Origin: Saccharibacillus soli
GTDB lineage: Bacteria; Bacillota; Bacilli; Paenibacillales; Paenibacillaceae
Direction: 5' to 3'
DNA length: 64,000 nucleotides
Assembly: GCA_002189105.1 (NCBI GenBank)
Contig: NIOB01000004.1
Span: 186,001-250,000, forward strand
Below, in pieces: positions 8,884 to 17,910 of the stretch; positions within the stretch are counted from its first letter, which is position 1, and each line of letters opens with the position of its first letter. The position numbers were made by a program, and so were the translations under genes. The notes beneath the pieces are model-generated. The model was not told where the DNA came from and did not search any database. It was given only the letters and a program-made list of their open reading frames with translations.

Positions 8884-9930
8884 ATGAAACAACGATATTC
8901 GATAAAGGTCAAGGCAGGAGCCGCAGCATGGATTCTGGCGGTAAGCACGGCATTGGCCGGATGCGGAGCGGGCAGCGAATCCAGGAGCGCAGCCGCTAAT
9001 TCGGAGGCAGCGCCAGTTCAGACGCAGGACACTTCTTCTACAGCGAACCAATCCCCGGCGGAACAGTCGGCAGCAGCTGGTACGGCTTCCAAGAGCGAGA
9101 CTCGTACGGTCAGAGGCGAATTTGGTGACGTGAACATCCCTGCTCATCCTAAACGTCCAGCCGGTATCTATCTGGAGGATTATATGGTCGCGCTTGGAGT
9201 GAAGCCGATTGTGCAGTGGTATCATCCCAACTGGGGGATTCAGGATTATCTGAAGCTTGATGTTCCGCAGTTTGATATTTCCGGGAGTCCCGAAGCGATG
9301 CTGGCGCAGCAGCCGGATCTGATTATGCTGGACGGAGGCATGGATCAGACGGCTTATGAGACGTATTCCAAGATTGCGCCTACCTATCGTCTGCCGCAGG
9401 ATGTGCTGGAAGATCCCCGAAAGGTTCTTCTGGCTGTAGCGGATGCACTGGGCATCCCGGAAAAGGGCAAGCAGGTCTTGGAGAACTACGATCAAACGGC
9501 TGCCGAATCCAAAGCCAAGCTTGAGCAGTCCGCAAAAGGAGAGACGGTCACCGTACTGCGCTTGAATGGTGCAGATAAGACAATGGCCTTGTTTGGCGTC
9601 AAAAACAGCTACACAGGTACAATCTACAGTGAACTCGGTTTGACGCCCCATCCTATGGTCGGTGAGATGCAGGACTACCAGGCCATCATCTCCGAAGAAG
9701 GGCTGGCGGAACTGGACGCCGATCACCTGTTTATTTTCCCCGCGAGAGGCGACTGGGATTCCGAAGAGAATCAGGAAGCGAAGAAGCTGCTGGAGCGTCC
9801 CATCTGGAAATCGCTCAAAGCCGTCAAAGAAGGACACGTCTACGTCGTCGAACGCTCCTACTGGCAGTCCGGCGGTATTCAGGCCAATCTCTTGAAATTC
9901 GCCGATGTTGTCAAACACATGGCGCCGTAA
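8884..9930 (+). CDS. Iron-siderophore ABC transporter substrate-binding lipoprotein
   Basis: 348 residues. Signal peptide with lipobox ALAGC (Cys ~28), then a ~55-residue Ser/Ala/Thr/Gln-rich linker, then a class III periplasmic-binding (FecB/FhuD/FeuA-type) fold from ~residue 77: IPAHPKRPAGIYLEDYM, QPDLIMLDGG, and the C-terminal lobe with KAVKEGHVYVVE. GGGGGAGAG precedes ATG 8884. It is preceded by a Fur-like box and followed by its own terminator. No FecCD permease or ATPase lies in the window, so it must work with components encoded elsewhere. Its binding domain is co-linear with the C-terminal half of the AraC regulator that follows, suggesting both see the same ligand. Confidence 0.9.
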   Translation: MKQRYSIKVKAGAAAWILAVSTALAGCGAGSESRSAAANSEAAPVQTQDTSSTANQSPAEQSAAAGTASKSETRTVRGEFGDVNIPAHPKRPAGIYLEDYMVALGVKPIVQWYHPNWGIQDYLKLDVPQFDISGSPEAMLAQQPDLIMLDGGMDQTAYETYSKIAPTYRLPQDVLEDPRKVLLAVADALGIPEKGKQVLENYDQTAAESKAKLEQSAKGETVTVLRLNGADKTMALFGVKNSYTGTIYSELGLTPHPMVGEMQDYQAIISEEGLAELDADHLFIFPARGDWDSEENQEAKKLLERPIWKSLKAVKEGHVYVVERSYWQSGGIQANLLKFADVVKHMAP

Positions 9931-9982
9931 GCGTGTCGCCGTGTTCTGCCTATCCTTTGATATTTGCATCAGCCTGCCAATC

Positions 9983-10010
9983 AACCGCCGAAGCCATTCG
10001 GCGGTTTTTT
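9983..10010 (+). terminator. Strong Rho-independent terminator
   Basis: Perfect 10-bp stem AACCGCCGAA / TTCGGCGGTT with a GCCA tetraloop running into a T tract. It ends the lipoprotein transcript, so the AraC gene has to be transcribed separately. Confidence 0.85.
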
Positions 10011-10129
10011 GGAGTTTGGCCGCTGGGGAGCGGGGCAGATCGTTATCAGAGCTGCGCATCTCTTGGTATCAAGATTGGTATCAAGACAAGAGCAAAGGTG
10101 CGTATCAGCGCTTCTGTCAGCGTGATATA

Positions 10130-10158
10130 TTGCTCGAGCTTGCAAAAAAGCGTATACT
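10130..10158 (+). promoter_or_regulatory. Promoter of the AraC/binding-protein regulator
   Basis: TTGCTC (10130-10135), 17-bp spacer, TATACT (10153-10158). The Fur box lies 15 bp further on. Confidence 0.6.
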
Positions 10159-10173
10159 AGCGCCAGTGTGTAT

Positions 10174-10188
10174 TGAGAATGATTATCA
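10174..10188. promoter_or_regulatory. Near-perfect Fur box
   Basis: TGAGAATGATTATCA differs from the 7-1-7 consensus TGATAATnATTATCA at one position. It lies 24 bp before the start codon of the AraC-type regulator and just downstream of a sigma-A promoter. Confidence 0.8.
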
Positions 10189-10211
10189 TATAAAAGGAAG
10201 GAGGCAAGAAG

Positions 10212-11885
10212 TTGTCTCTTGAACCTGCCAGCTATCTATTGACCGATATTCGGTACGAAGAGATTCTGCCTGAACGACTTGAAGATCCGAAGGCCGCTGC
10301 TCGAAAGCGGCCGCTGGGTCTACAGGGAGCGGAAGAACGCGAAGCGGAGCTATGGATCGTGACCGGTGGAAGCGGCACGCTGGAGTTCGCCGGTCGCTCC
10401 TGTCGGCTGGAACGCGGCCGCCTGCTCTTGGGAGCGCTGGGCGGACAGCAGCCAAGGCTGTCCGCCCAGCCCGGCGCCGCTGTGAAGGCGCCGGAAGCTT
10501 CCGCCCCGCTGACGCTGTATCGGCTGGGCTTCCGCGCAGCGGACGCTTGCGGAGCGCCGCTGGTGGGTGAAGCGGCGCTGCCTGTGGTGGGCGCGGTGGA
10601 CGACGCGCCATTCGCCCTCTGCGAGCAGCGGGCGCAGGTGCTGTATGAGCGCCGCGCCGAGAGCGGCGCGGTGGCTGTGCTGGAACGGCAGATTGCGTTC
10701 CAGGAGCTGCTGCTGGCGGCGCTGCGCCAGCGCGAAGGGCGGACGCCCGCGGGCACGGCTTCGCGGGCGAACAGCCGCGAGGCCGTGCAGCGCTCGGTTG
10801 AGCGCATCCGGCGTGAATACCGTGAGCCGCTGACCGTGGAAGCGCTGGCGGCATCGGCCGGTATGGGCCGCTGGGCATATACCCGGCTGTTCAAGGAGCT
10901 GACCGACAGGCTTCCGCTCGACTTCCTGAACGAGGTTCGGATTGGGCAGGCGAAGCGTCTGCTGCTGGACACGGAGGAACGGCTGGGCGAGATTGCCCAG
11001 CGCATTGGCTTCAGCAGCGAATATTACTTCAGCCGCCGCTTCAAGCGGGAGACCGGGCTGTCGCCCGGTCACTATCGGCGCCTGCACCGCCGCGAAGTGC
11101 GCGTCTTCGCGCCATACCTCGAAGACGCCCTGCTCACAATCGGCATCATGCCGATTGCGCAGTACAGCCACCGCGCCTGGGGCGTGCAGGACTACCTGCC
11201 GCTTGGCGAGGTGCCCGCGTTTGATGTCGCGGACGGCACGCGCGAAGACCTCTCGCGCCTCAAACCCGAACTGCTGCTGTTCGACGATGGCTTCGAGCGC
11301 TGGAGCCTGGACCGTCTATCCGGGGTCGCACCCTGGCTGCTGCTGGAGCAGCCGAGCGAGACCGGAGCGGACAGGCTGCGCCGCACAGCCGCGCTGTTTG
11401 GCCGCGAAGCGGCTGCCGAAGAAGCGCTGCGCGGCTATCGGGAAGAGACGCGCGAAGCCCGCGCGTCTCTGGCCGCCATTCCCGGCGGCTCCCCTGCACG
11501 CGGCAGCGTGGCCTGCCTGCGGATCACGGCTCGCCATGTGCTGCTCTACGCCGAACGGTTCGGCTATACAGGACCTGTGCTGTATGACGCGCTGGGGCTG
11601 GAGCCGCCCGCCCTCGTTCGGCAGCTTCCCGAAGGGCAGCGCCAGATCATGCTGCGACCGGAAGAGCTATCTCGACTTCAGGCCGATCATCTGTTTGTCG
11701 TTTTCGACAAGTCCGAGAATCATACGCCTGGAGAGGAGCGCAGCCTGCTCCAGCATCCGTGCTGGTTGGCGCTGCCTGCCGTACGTGCCGGGCGTGTGTA
11801 CGAGATGGACTTTTTTGCCTGGATGAACGCAGGACTGCTGGCTCACACCCGGAAAGTTCAGGATGTAAAGAGAGTCCTGCAATGA
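10212..11885 (+). CDS. AraC-type regulator fused to a siderophore-binding domain (Btr/YbbB-like)
   Basis: 557 residues in three parts: an N-terminal ~160-residue domain in the position of an AraC sensor domain; a double HTH (residues ~185-290; LTVEALAASAGMGRWAYTRLF and IAQRIGFSSEYYFSRRFK); and a C-terminal class III periplasmic-binding domain (~295-557) without signal peptide, so it works in the cytoplasm. This matches Bacillus Btr, which activates siderophore uptake genes when it binds ferri-bacillibactin. The binding domain aligns end to end with the lipoprotein upstream (LEDALLTIGIMPIAQY against LEDYMVALGVKPIVQW). TTG 10212 is the start, with GGAAGGAGG 8 nt upstream. Controlled by a strong Fur box. 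Codon use is very GC-rich. Confidence 0.9.
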   Translation: MSLEPASYLLTDIRYEEILPERLEDPKAAARKRPLGLQGAEEREAELWIVTGGSGTLEFAGRSCRLERGRLLLGALGGQQPRLSAQPGAAVKAPEASAPLTLYRLGFRAADACGAPLVGEAALPVVGAVDDAPFALCEQRAQVLYERRAESGAVAVLERQIAFQELLLAALRQREGRTPAGTASRANSREAVQRSVERIRREYREPLTVEALAASAGMGRWAYTRLFKELTDRLPLDFLNEVRIGQAKRLLLDTEERLGEIAQRIGFSSEYYFSRRFKRETGLSPGHYRRLHRREVRVFAPYLEDALLTIGIMPIAQYSHRAWGVQDYLPLGEVPAFDVADGTREDLSRLKPELLLFDDGFERWSLDRLSGVAPWLLLEQPSETGADRLRRTAALFGREAAAEEALRGYREETREARASLAAIPGGSPARGSVACLRITARHVLLYAERFGYTGPVLYDALGLEPPALVRQLPEGQRQIMLRPEELSRLQADHLFVVFDKSENHTPGEERSLLQHPCWLALPAVRAGRVYEMDFFAWMNAGLLAHTRKVQDVKRVLQ

Positions 11886-11968
11886 AGATTCTACATTCGG
11901 CAAGAAGCCTCTCACCCTTTCATTCGATGACTGAAGATAACGACTCATTCCCCGCAGTTTGTCAAAAA

Positions 11969-12014
11969 GCCGAAACTCTTCTGCGCGAACGCCTGAAGAT
12001 TTCGGTTTTTTTGT
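11969..12014 (+). terminator. Terminator after the AraC-type regulator
   Basis: Stem CCGAAACTCTTC / GAAGATTTCGG (one bulged base) with a short loop, then a run of seven T. The stretch 11886-12197 otherwise holds no gene I can support. Confidence 0.7.
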
Positions 12015-12197
12015 TGTCTAAACTCAAGCTGCTCCCTTTCAAATTCAAACTATCCCTTCATGGATCGTGTTAACATGTTAGAGAGGATAGACCGCAGGCG
12101 CTGTAGGAACCTGTATATTGCAAATGAACGACGAAATGAAACGCGAAACCTGTGGTTCAAAGGCCGTATGGAGCGTGAAGATGGAGGAGAAAGACCC

Positions 12198-12698
12198 ATG
12201 GATGATCGACGGGAATTTTCCCTGGAGAAGGCGGTTCAGCAATCTCGTGAAGGGCGCCATGAAGAGGCGAGAATCGCCATGTTGGAGCTGCTGGAGCAGC
12301 ATGGAGAATCCGCGAAGCTGATGTATGAACTGGCTTCCATTCATGATCGACTGGGGCTGGAGCGCGAGGCTGTCCCCTATTATGAGCGAAGCCTCGAATT
12401 GGGGCTTGGAGAGCCGGAACGTCCCGAGGCGCTGCTGGGACTGGGCAGCACCTATCGGGTGTTGGGTGAATACGACCAGGCCCAGCGTGTGCTGGGAAAT
12501 GCGGTCGAAGCATACCCCAATCATGCGGAGCTGCGCGTCTTTCTGGCGATGGCGCTCCATAATCAAGGCCGACATGCCGAAGCCATGAAGCTGCTGCTTG
12601 ACGAAATTGCGGATCATTCCGCTCATGAAGGGGTACAGAGTTATCAAAGGGCCATTCGTTTCTATGCGGATCGGCTGGATGAGGTCTGGACCAAATAA
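12198..12698 (+). CDS. Tetratricopeptide-repeat protein
   Basis: 166 residues, all helical, with about three TPR units (residues ~8-40, 42-75 and 80-115; for example ALLGLGSTYRVLGEYDQAQR and LRVFLAMALHNQGRHAEAMK). TPRs mediate protein-protein contacts; no catalytic part is present. Start ATG 12198 has GGAGGAG 8 nt upstream; longer in-frame starts lack such a site. The amidase gene starts 55 nt downstream, so the two probably share a transcript, but nothing in the sequence shows they act together. Confidence 0.85.
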   Translation: MDDRREFSLEKAVQQSREGRHEEARIAMLELLEQHGESAKLMYELASIHDRLGLEREAVPYYERSLELGLGEPERPEALLGLGSTYRVLGEYDQAQRVLGNAVEAYPNHAELRVFLAMALHNQGRHAEAMKLLLDEIADHSAHEGVQSYQRAIRFYADRLDEVWTK

Positions 12699-12753
12699 GT
12701 TCCGAATGGGATAAGGTCTGGAAGTGATACGATAATTGGAAGGGATGAGGTCG

Positions 12754-14640
12754 ATGGCTACGCGGAAAAAATCGCATCAGACTGAGCAATCTGCACCGGA
12801 GCGGAAGCAGCAGGCAGCCGCCTCTTCGACCGATCCGAGAGGAGTCCCGGTGGAAAATGAGGTGGTTCATCCGCAGCCGCTTCCCGAACGCTCCAAAGGC
12901 CAGGAGCTGGCGGATATTCTGGCTTCTGCATCCGGTTGGCCTGACTTCTTTCCTGCTGAACGGCAGCCAGGCAGCGGACAGCCAGAAGCCCGCTCCAGGA
13001 AAGCGAGCGCACCGCCAGCTTCAAGACAAGCGGACAAGGCTCATGCTGTGCAGGCTCAAGCTCCAACCGCAAAAGCCGTGGCGCCCGGGACTTCAACTGC
13101 TGCCCCTGCTATTCCTCAGGCAGACGCCGAGGTGCCTCAGGCATCGCAGCATCCCGATCACAAGATGATTAAACGCAACGCGGCGCATGACCGGGAAGAG
13201 ATCAAGGAAGAGGATCTGCTGGAACTGACCATCAACCAGTTTAAGGAGAAGCTGCAAAGCGGACGCTGGACGTGTTTACAGCTGACGCAGGCGTATATTC
13301 AGCGGATTCAGCGCTGCGACGGTAAGATTCAGGCCGTGCTGGAGCTTAACCCGGATGCGGAAGCGCTCGCCAAGCAGCTCGATGATAATTTCGATGAGCT
13401 TGGCGGACTGCCGTTGTATGGCGTACCGATTCTGCTCAAGGATAATATCGACACAGCCGATCGCATGGTCACTGCGGCCGGTTCGCTGGCCTTGCAGCAG
13501 CGCAGAGCCGCAGAGGATGCCGCTGCTGTGACCAAGCTGCGTGAAGCCGGTGCGATTCTGCTGGGAAAAGTCAACATGACGGAATGGGCAAACTATATGT
13601 CCTGGAATATGCCATCCGGCTACAGCTCACGCGGCGGACAGACGCATAATCCATACGGTGACTACCCGGTGGGTGGGTCAAGCAGCGGCAGCGCCGCCGC
13701 CGTAGCCGCCAACTTTGCTCTCGGAGCCATCGGTTCGGAGACGTCGGGTTCCATCGTCGATCCGGCTTCGGCCTGCTCGGTGGTGGGAATCAAGCCGACG
13801 GTTGGGCTTATCAGCCGCAGCGGTGTGGTTCCTCTATCGCTAACACAGGATACACTTGGCCCGATCGCACGTACCGTGCTGGATGCGGCTTTGATTCTGG
13901 AAGCGATGGCTTTCGGGGACGAAGCGGATGGCTGCTCTCTTCCGCAGAACCCCGTCTCTTTCCTCCCCGGCCGCGATGATCTGCCTCATCCGCTGCGGGT
14001 AGGAGTGGTACGTCCCGCAGTTGATGAGCTGGACGAGGAGACAGCTGACGTATTCCAGCAAGCACTGGAACAATTGGAGACGGCGGGCATCCAAGTGCAG
14101 CGTGGAGTGGAGCTGCCTCCGTATGCAGATGAGTGGGATGGAACGGTGCTGCGCCGGGAGTTTAAAACGGCAATTGACGCTTTTTTCGCTGCCCAGCCAG
14201 AAGGGACAACGCCTGCTGATCTGGGTGAACTGATCGCTTACAACCGGGAGCATGAAGCCGAATGTCTTCGCTATGGGCAGCAGCTGCTGGAGGAGGCAGA
14301 GCAGAGCGGGGGAAGTCTTGAGGACGATGAATATCGATCCAGCCATGAGCGGGGAATCCGGCGTATGGGCAAGGAAGGCATCGATTGGGCATTAGAGCAG
14401 TATGAGGTTCATGCTCTGGTCTTCCCTGGATCTTCCGGTGCGGATCTTGCTGCGCGGGTAGGATACCCGCTGCTGTCCGTTCCTGCCGGATATACAAAGT
14501 CAGGCCGTCCGGTCGGGCTGCTGTTCTCCGGAACCGCAATGTCCGATGCGCTGTTGATCGAGATTGCCTACCGATTTGAACGTGCGGGAACTAGACGGCG
14601 AACGCCGGAATCATTGGAACGGAAATCGAATCCATCCTAG
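12754..14640 (+). CDS. Amidase-signature family amidase with low-complexity N terminus
   Basis: 628 residues. The first ~140 are Ala/Pro/Gln/Ser-rich and look disordered, with no signal peptide. From ~150 on is a full amidase-signature domain: LLKDNID with the catalytic Lys229, the VGGSSSGS loop (cis-Ser at 309/310) and GSETSGSI with the nucleophile Ser333, 24 residues on as the family requires. The domain hydrolyses amides; the physiological substrate is unknown. Asp-tRNA/Glu-tRNA amidotransferase GatA is unlikely because the C terminus differs and no gatC/gatB is near. Start taken at ATG 12754 behind GGATGAGG; ATG 12745 and TTG 12736 are alternatives. Confidence 0.88.
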   Translation: MATRKKSHQTEQSAPERKQQAAASSTDPRGVPVENEVVHPQPLPERSKGQELADILASASGWPDFFPAERQPGSGQPEARSRKASAPPASRQADKAHAVQAQAPTAKAVAPGTSTAAPAIPQADAEVPQASQHPDHKMIKRNAAHDREEIKEEDLLELTINQFKEKLQSGRWTCLQLTQAYIQRIQRCDGKIQAVLELNPDAEALAKQLDDNFDELGGLPLYGVPILLKDNIDTADRMVTAAGSLALQQRRAAEDAAAVTKLREAGAILLGKVNMTEWANYMSWNMPSGYSSRGGQTHNPYGDYPVGGSSSGSAAAVAANFALGAIGSETSGSIVDPASACSVVGIKPTVGLISRSGVVPLSLTQDTLGPIARTVLDAALILEAMAFGDEADGCSLPQNPVSFLPGRDDLPHPLRVGVVRPAVDELDEETADVFQQALEQLETAGIQVQRGVELPPYADEWDGTVLRREFKTAIDAFFAAQPEGTTPADLGELIAYNREHEAECLRYGQQLLEEAEQSGGSLEDDEYRSSHERGIRRMGKEGIDWALEQYEVHALVFPGSSGADLAARVGYPLLSVPAGYTKSGRPVGLLFSGTAMSDALLIEIAYRFERAGTRRRTPESLERKSNPS

Positions 14641-14790
14641 AGCATGTTTGCCTGGTGCCTGGATTATGACCGCACGGTTGAAGGCAATTGTCGTCTAACG
14701 GAAGGAAATGCCGTAGAATACGGCGAAGCTATGAATCATCACGTCTGCCACGCTGCAGCAGAGTCTGGGTTGAACAAGGAGGGGACAGAG

Positions 14791-16785
14791 ATGGAGAGAG
14801 AGCCAGAAACCGTGATGCGGGAAAAAATGCCGGAGCTGTCAACGCCGCGATTGTCGATTCGTCGATTCGGATCGGAGGAGTGGCCGCTTCTGCTTGCTTA
14901 TATGCAGGATGATGGAATCGCCGATGCCTTCCCCGAGGGCATCTATACCGAACAGCGGCTGAGGGAGATGACGGAAGATCCCGAGCTGTACGCAATCGTA
15001 GCGATAGAGGATGAACGTCTGCTCGGCCATGCCGCACTGCGCCTGGGTGTGCAGCCTTCAGGTGCCGCGCTTGCACTTGGCATCGCCTCGTCAAACAGGC
15101 GTGAGGGATATGGAGAAGAGGCGGCTCGTTTGCTGCTGCGGCATGCTTTTGCCCACTTGGGTCTGCATCGGATTACCGTCTCCTGCCCACCCGAGAATCT
15201 GGCGCTGCGGGCGCTGCTGGAAAAGCTCGGGATGCGTATGGAAGCTTTCTTCCGTCGAAGCGTGCTCACCCTCGATGGAGAATGGCGCGATGAGTGTATC
15301 TATGCGCTTCTGGCTGATGAATGGCGGATTCAAGAGAGACTAATTGGATTATACGAAGAGGATGCGGACGTTCGCGCCGCAGAAGTGAAAAACCGTCTGT
15401 CCGAACCGGGTCAATCCGACAGGACGGAAGAGTCACTCGCCTTGGCGGAGACTTGGCTTGAGGGAGAAACCGAACCCCTGGATTCGGATGGCGATCTACT
15501 GGGCAGAGGGGCTCTGGATGACCTGGCTGCATTGGCTTTGGCTCATACCGCAGCTGCCGAAGACGAGGAGCAAGAGCAGGTTGTATCTACGCAGCCTGAG
15601 CAGCCCGAACAGTTGATTGGCGAAATTGCGGACGTTTCTGCGGAAGTGGAGGTGCTGCCTATCCCTGATCCTCAGGTTGTCTCCCTGCCGGATCAGGAGG
15701 CGGCGGAGGCTGTCCAGTCCTCGATCATCGAAGCCGCCGAACCGGTGGAGGTTCCTGCCGAGATTCCTGTAGTGGAGGGTATCGTTCAGTATAAGCCTCC
15801 CGTTGCCGAGTCGAGTATCCCGCAGGTAACGCTTGATCTTGGCGAAGAAGGCGGCGGACGACCGTTTGTGCCAATCCTCCCGGCTTCCTTGTCGCTGCAA
15901 ACGCAGCAGCGGGAGAGCAGCCTGGCTTCCGAGGTGCTGGATGGACAGATCGAACAGCGCATTGATGGCGTGCCGTTCGTGCTGCGCAGGCCGCACGATC
16001 TGAACTGGCTGGCTCCATTTGGTCGGGTGTTCAGAGTCTGGGATCGGCAGGATTCGGGCAATCTGGGCTTTGGACTGGAGATCGAAGGTCAGAAAGTGTT
16101 CATTAAATACGCAGGCGCTTTCACGGTTGATTATGACGGTCATCCGGTGGATGCGATCCGGCGCTTACGCGAAGCCGCAGCGGTTTACGAAGTGCTCCAG
16201 CATCCGGCACTTGTGCGCGTGTTGGATCATTTTGAGACGGCAGATGGGTATGCCGTACTCTATGAATGGGCTGAGGGCAAGCTGCTGCGCCCCGGCGCGG
16301 AAGAAGGGGCGGCGGATGCGGTCATCTCGCGTTTCCGCAGGCTGCCGGTCGAAGAACGAGTCGAAGCAATGGATACGATCTTGGAGTTTCATGCCTATGT
16401 GGAGGCCATGAATTATGTGGCAATCGACTTTTACGATGGCAGCCTGATCTATGACTTCGAGAAGCGGCGCATGACCCTCTGTGACATTGATTTCTATCGT
16501 CCCAAGCCTTACACCAACGACATGGGACGCATGTGGGGCTCATCCCGATTCATGTCACCGGAAGAATATGAATGGGGAGCGCCAATTGATTCTCGCACCA
16601 ACGTCTACAACCTGGGCGCCATGGCGTTCCACCTGCTTGGCGGTGGGCAGGATCATTCCCGGGAGCTGTGGGAGGCAGGCAACGAACGGTATCAGATTGC
16701 GCTTCGCGCCGTGTCGCCGGAACGCGCCGACCGCTGGGAATCGGTCGATGCGCTTCTGGAAGCATGGGGGACTGCTCAAGACTGA
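14791..16785 (+). CDS. GNAT acetyltransferase fused to a protein-kinase-like domain
   Basis: 664 residues. Residues ~17-182 are a RimJ/RimL-type GNAT domain (LSTPRLSIRRF at the start; acetyl-CoA loop RREGYGEEAARLLL at 103-116; MRMEAFFRRSVLTLDGEWRD). Residues ~190-385 form an acidic Glu/Ala/Pro-rich linker. Residues ~395-664 are a kinase fold: VFIKY with the beta-3 Lys439, a catalytic-loop-like VAIDFYDGSLIYD (Asp546, but no HRD and Ser at the usual Asn position), CDIDFY in place of DFG (Asp565), FMSPEEYE in place of APE, and DSRTNVYNLGAMAF as helix F. So the kinase half is divergent but keeps Lys and both Asp. Start ATG 14791 has AAGGAGG 7 nt upstream. It follows the amidase by 150 nt. Confidence 0.85.
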   Translation: MEREPETVMREKMPELSTPRLSIRRFGSEEWPLLLAYMQDDGIADAFPEGIYTEQRLREMTEDPELYAIVAIEDERLLGHAALRLGVQPSGAALALGIASSNRREGYGEEAARLLLRHAFAHLGLHRITVSCPPENLALRALLEKLGMRMEAFFRRSVLTLDGEWRDECIYALLADEWRIQERLIGLYEEDADVRAAEVKNRLSEPGQSDRTEESLALAETWLEGETEPLDSDGDLLGRGALDDLAALALAHTAAAEDEEQEQVVSTQPEQPEQLIGEIADVSAEVEVLPIPDPQVVSLPDQEAAEAVQSSIIEAAEPVEVPAEIPVVEGIVQYKPPVAESSIPQVTLDLGEEGGGRPFVPILPASLSLQTQQRESSLASEVLDGQIEQRIDGVPFVLRRPHDLNWLAPFGRVFRVWDRQDSGNLGFGLEIEGQKVFIKYAGAFTVDYDGHPVDAIRRLREAAAVYEVLQHPALVRVLDHFETADGYAVLYEWAEGKLLRPGAEEGAADAVISRFRRLPVEERVEAMDTILEFHAYVEAMNYVAIDFYDGSLIYDFEKRRMTLCDIDFYRPKPYTNDMGRMWGSSRFMSPEEYEWGAPIDSRTNVYNLGAMAFHLLGGGQDHSRELWEAGNERYQIALRAVSPERADRWESVDALLEAWGTAQD

Positions 16786-16804
16786 GCAGCCGTTGATCCA
16801 AGCG

Positions 16805-17233
16805 TTAGAGCAGTTCGGCATGTCCAACGGAATGCCCGGCGGCTTCCATTTGTTCCGCAACTTGTCCAAGGGTCGTTGAACGCAGATGTTCGTCCATCTT
16901 GCGCTCTGATTCGCGCATGACGGCATCAATCAGACAGCCTGGCCCATTGGACTCACAGCCCTTGAACAGCGGGGTAGTTCCTTCAATGGCCTGTATAATG
17001 TCCAGAAATGAGATGTCGTGCTTGTCACGACGCAGGCAGTAACCGCCCTGTGCGCCGGAGTAGGAGTCGATCAGACCGGCTTTGGCAAGTTTGGTTAGAA
17101 TCTTGGATAGATAAGTCGGAGATACATGCTGTCTGGCCGCCAGATCCTGAACGCCTACCTTCAGCCCGGCCGGACGCAGGGCCAGATCAAGCATCGTGTG
17201 CAGCGCGTAATTTGTACCTTTGGAATAATTCAT
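16805..17233 (-). CDS. Rrf2-family transcriptional regulator
   Basis: 142 residues with the Rrf2 winged helix: MNYSKGTNYALHTMLDLAL, VQDLAARQHVSPTYLSKIL (recognition helix) and the wing GAQGGYCLRR. Two cysteines lie in GCESNGPGC and one in GGYC, but the full three-cysteine Fe-S pattern of IscR/NsrR is not present, so ligand and signal are uncertain (YwnA-like members lack a cluster). ATG 17233 with AAGGATGG upstream is preferred over TTG 17239. It is transcribed away from a GNAT gene 180 nt upstream, which is its most likely target besides itself. Confidence 0.88.
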   Translation of the reverse strand: MNYSKGTNYALHTMLDLALRPAGLKVGVQDLAARQHVSPTYLSKILTKLAKAGLIDSYSGAQGGYCLRRDKHDISFLDIIQAIEGTTPLFKGCESNGPGCLIDAVMRESERKMDEHLRSTTLGQVAEQMEAAGHSVGHAELL

Positions 17234-17412
17234 CGCCAACCATCCTTATCGAAAAATATCGTCAGCCGAGCCAGCAGCAAGCAGCGTCTCGACCCGTTTT
17301 TTGATTTCTTCCATTGTCGCAAGGCTGGGGAGCGGCGTCAATCTTTGGAGGATAGGATTTCTCTATGATTCCTAAATCAAAGGCTCCTAAATCAAACACG
17401 AAGGAGATCGAC

Positions 17413-17826
17413 ATGAACATCCATTACCGTCATGACATCGAAGGGCTTCAAGAATCGGATTTTGCCCCAGGCTTTTTCGAGGGCTGGCCCAATCCGCCAA
17501 GCTATTCGACTTTTCTGCGGATGTTGAACGGTTCTGCACATGTGGTTCTCGCTGTTGATGAACGCAGCAGGCAAGTCGTTGGATTCATCAATGCGCTGTC
17601 CGACGGTGTACTTAGCGCCTACATTCCGCTGCTTGAAGTCGTTCCAACCTATCAAGGCAACGGCATCGGACAGGAACTGGTTCGCCGTATGCTGGAGATT
17701 CTGCAGGGGCATTACATGGTCGATCTGTTATGTGATGCGGAGCTGGAAGGATTCTACGACAAGATTGGCATGCGTCCGGCTGGTGGGATGATGCTCCGCA
17801 ACTATAAGAATCAATCCGGAATGTGA
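17413..17826 (+). CDS. GNAT family N-acetyltransferase
   Basis: 137 residues, a minimal GNAT domain: VVLAVDERSRQVVGFINALSDG, then the acetyl-CoA loop EVVPTYQGNGIGQELVRRML, and a C-terminal FYDKIGMRPAGGMML. Substrate not deducible. ATG 17413 has GAAGGAG 7 nt upstream and is chosen over ATG 17365, which lacks a site. Divergent from the Rrf2 regulator, and ends in a bidirectional terminator. Confidence 0.88.
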   Translation: MNIHYRHDIEGLQESDFAPGFFEGWPNPPSYSTFLRMLNGSAHVVLAVDERSRQVVGFINALSDGVLSAYIPLLEVVPTYQGNGIGQELVRRMLEILQGHYMVDLLCDAELEGFYDKIGMRPAGGMMLRNYKNQSGM

Positions 17827-17865
17827 AGCTGCGGCTTCGTGCGCCAAGCAGATAGACACTTAGAC

Positions 17866-17897
17866 AAAAGGCCTTTCCCACCAGGGAAAGGCCTTTT
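17866..17897. terminator. Bidirectional terminator between GNAT and CynX-like transporter
   Basis: Perfect 14-bp stem AAAAGGCCTTTCCC / GGGAAAGGCCTTTT with an ACCA loop, and T tracts on both strands. Serves the plus-strand GNAT and the minus-strand MFS gene. Confidence 0.9.
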
Positions 17898-17910
17898 CAC
17901 GCTGTCATGC

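Noticed and set aside
8863-10059. 398-codon minus-strand open frame
   Set aside because: Entirely antisense to the siderophore-binding lipoprotein; Arg/Cys/Ser-rich composition, no ribosome binding site. A shadow of high-GC coding sequence.
10062-10087. Tandem TTGGTATCAAGA repeat
   Set aside because: Two copies only, between a terminator and the promoter; no known function and could be chance.
11759-12073. Plus-strand 104-codon frame after the AraC regulator
   Set aside because: Overlaps the regulator's 3' end in another frame and runs through the terminator; no start signal.
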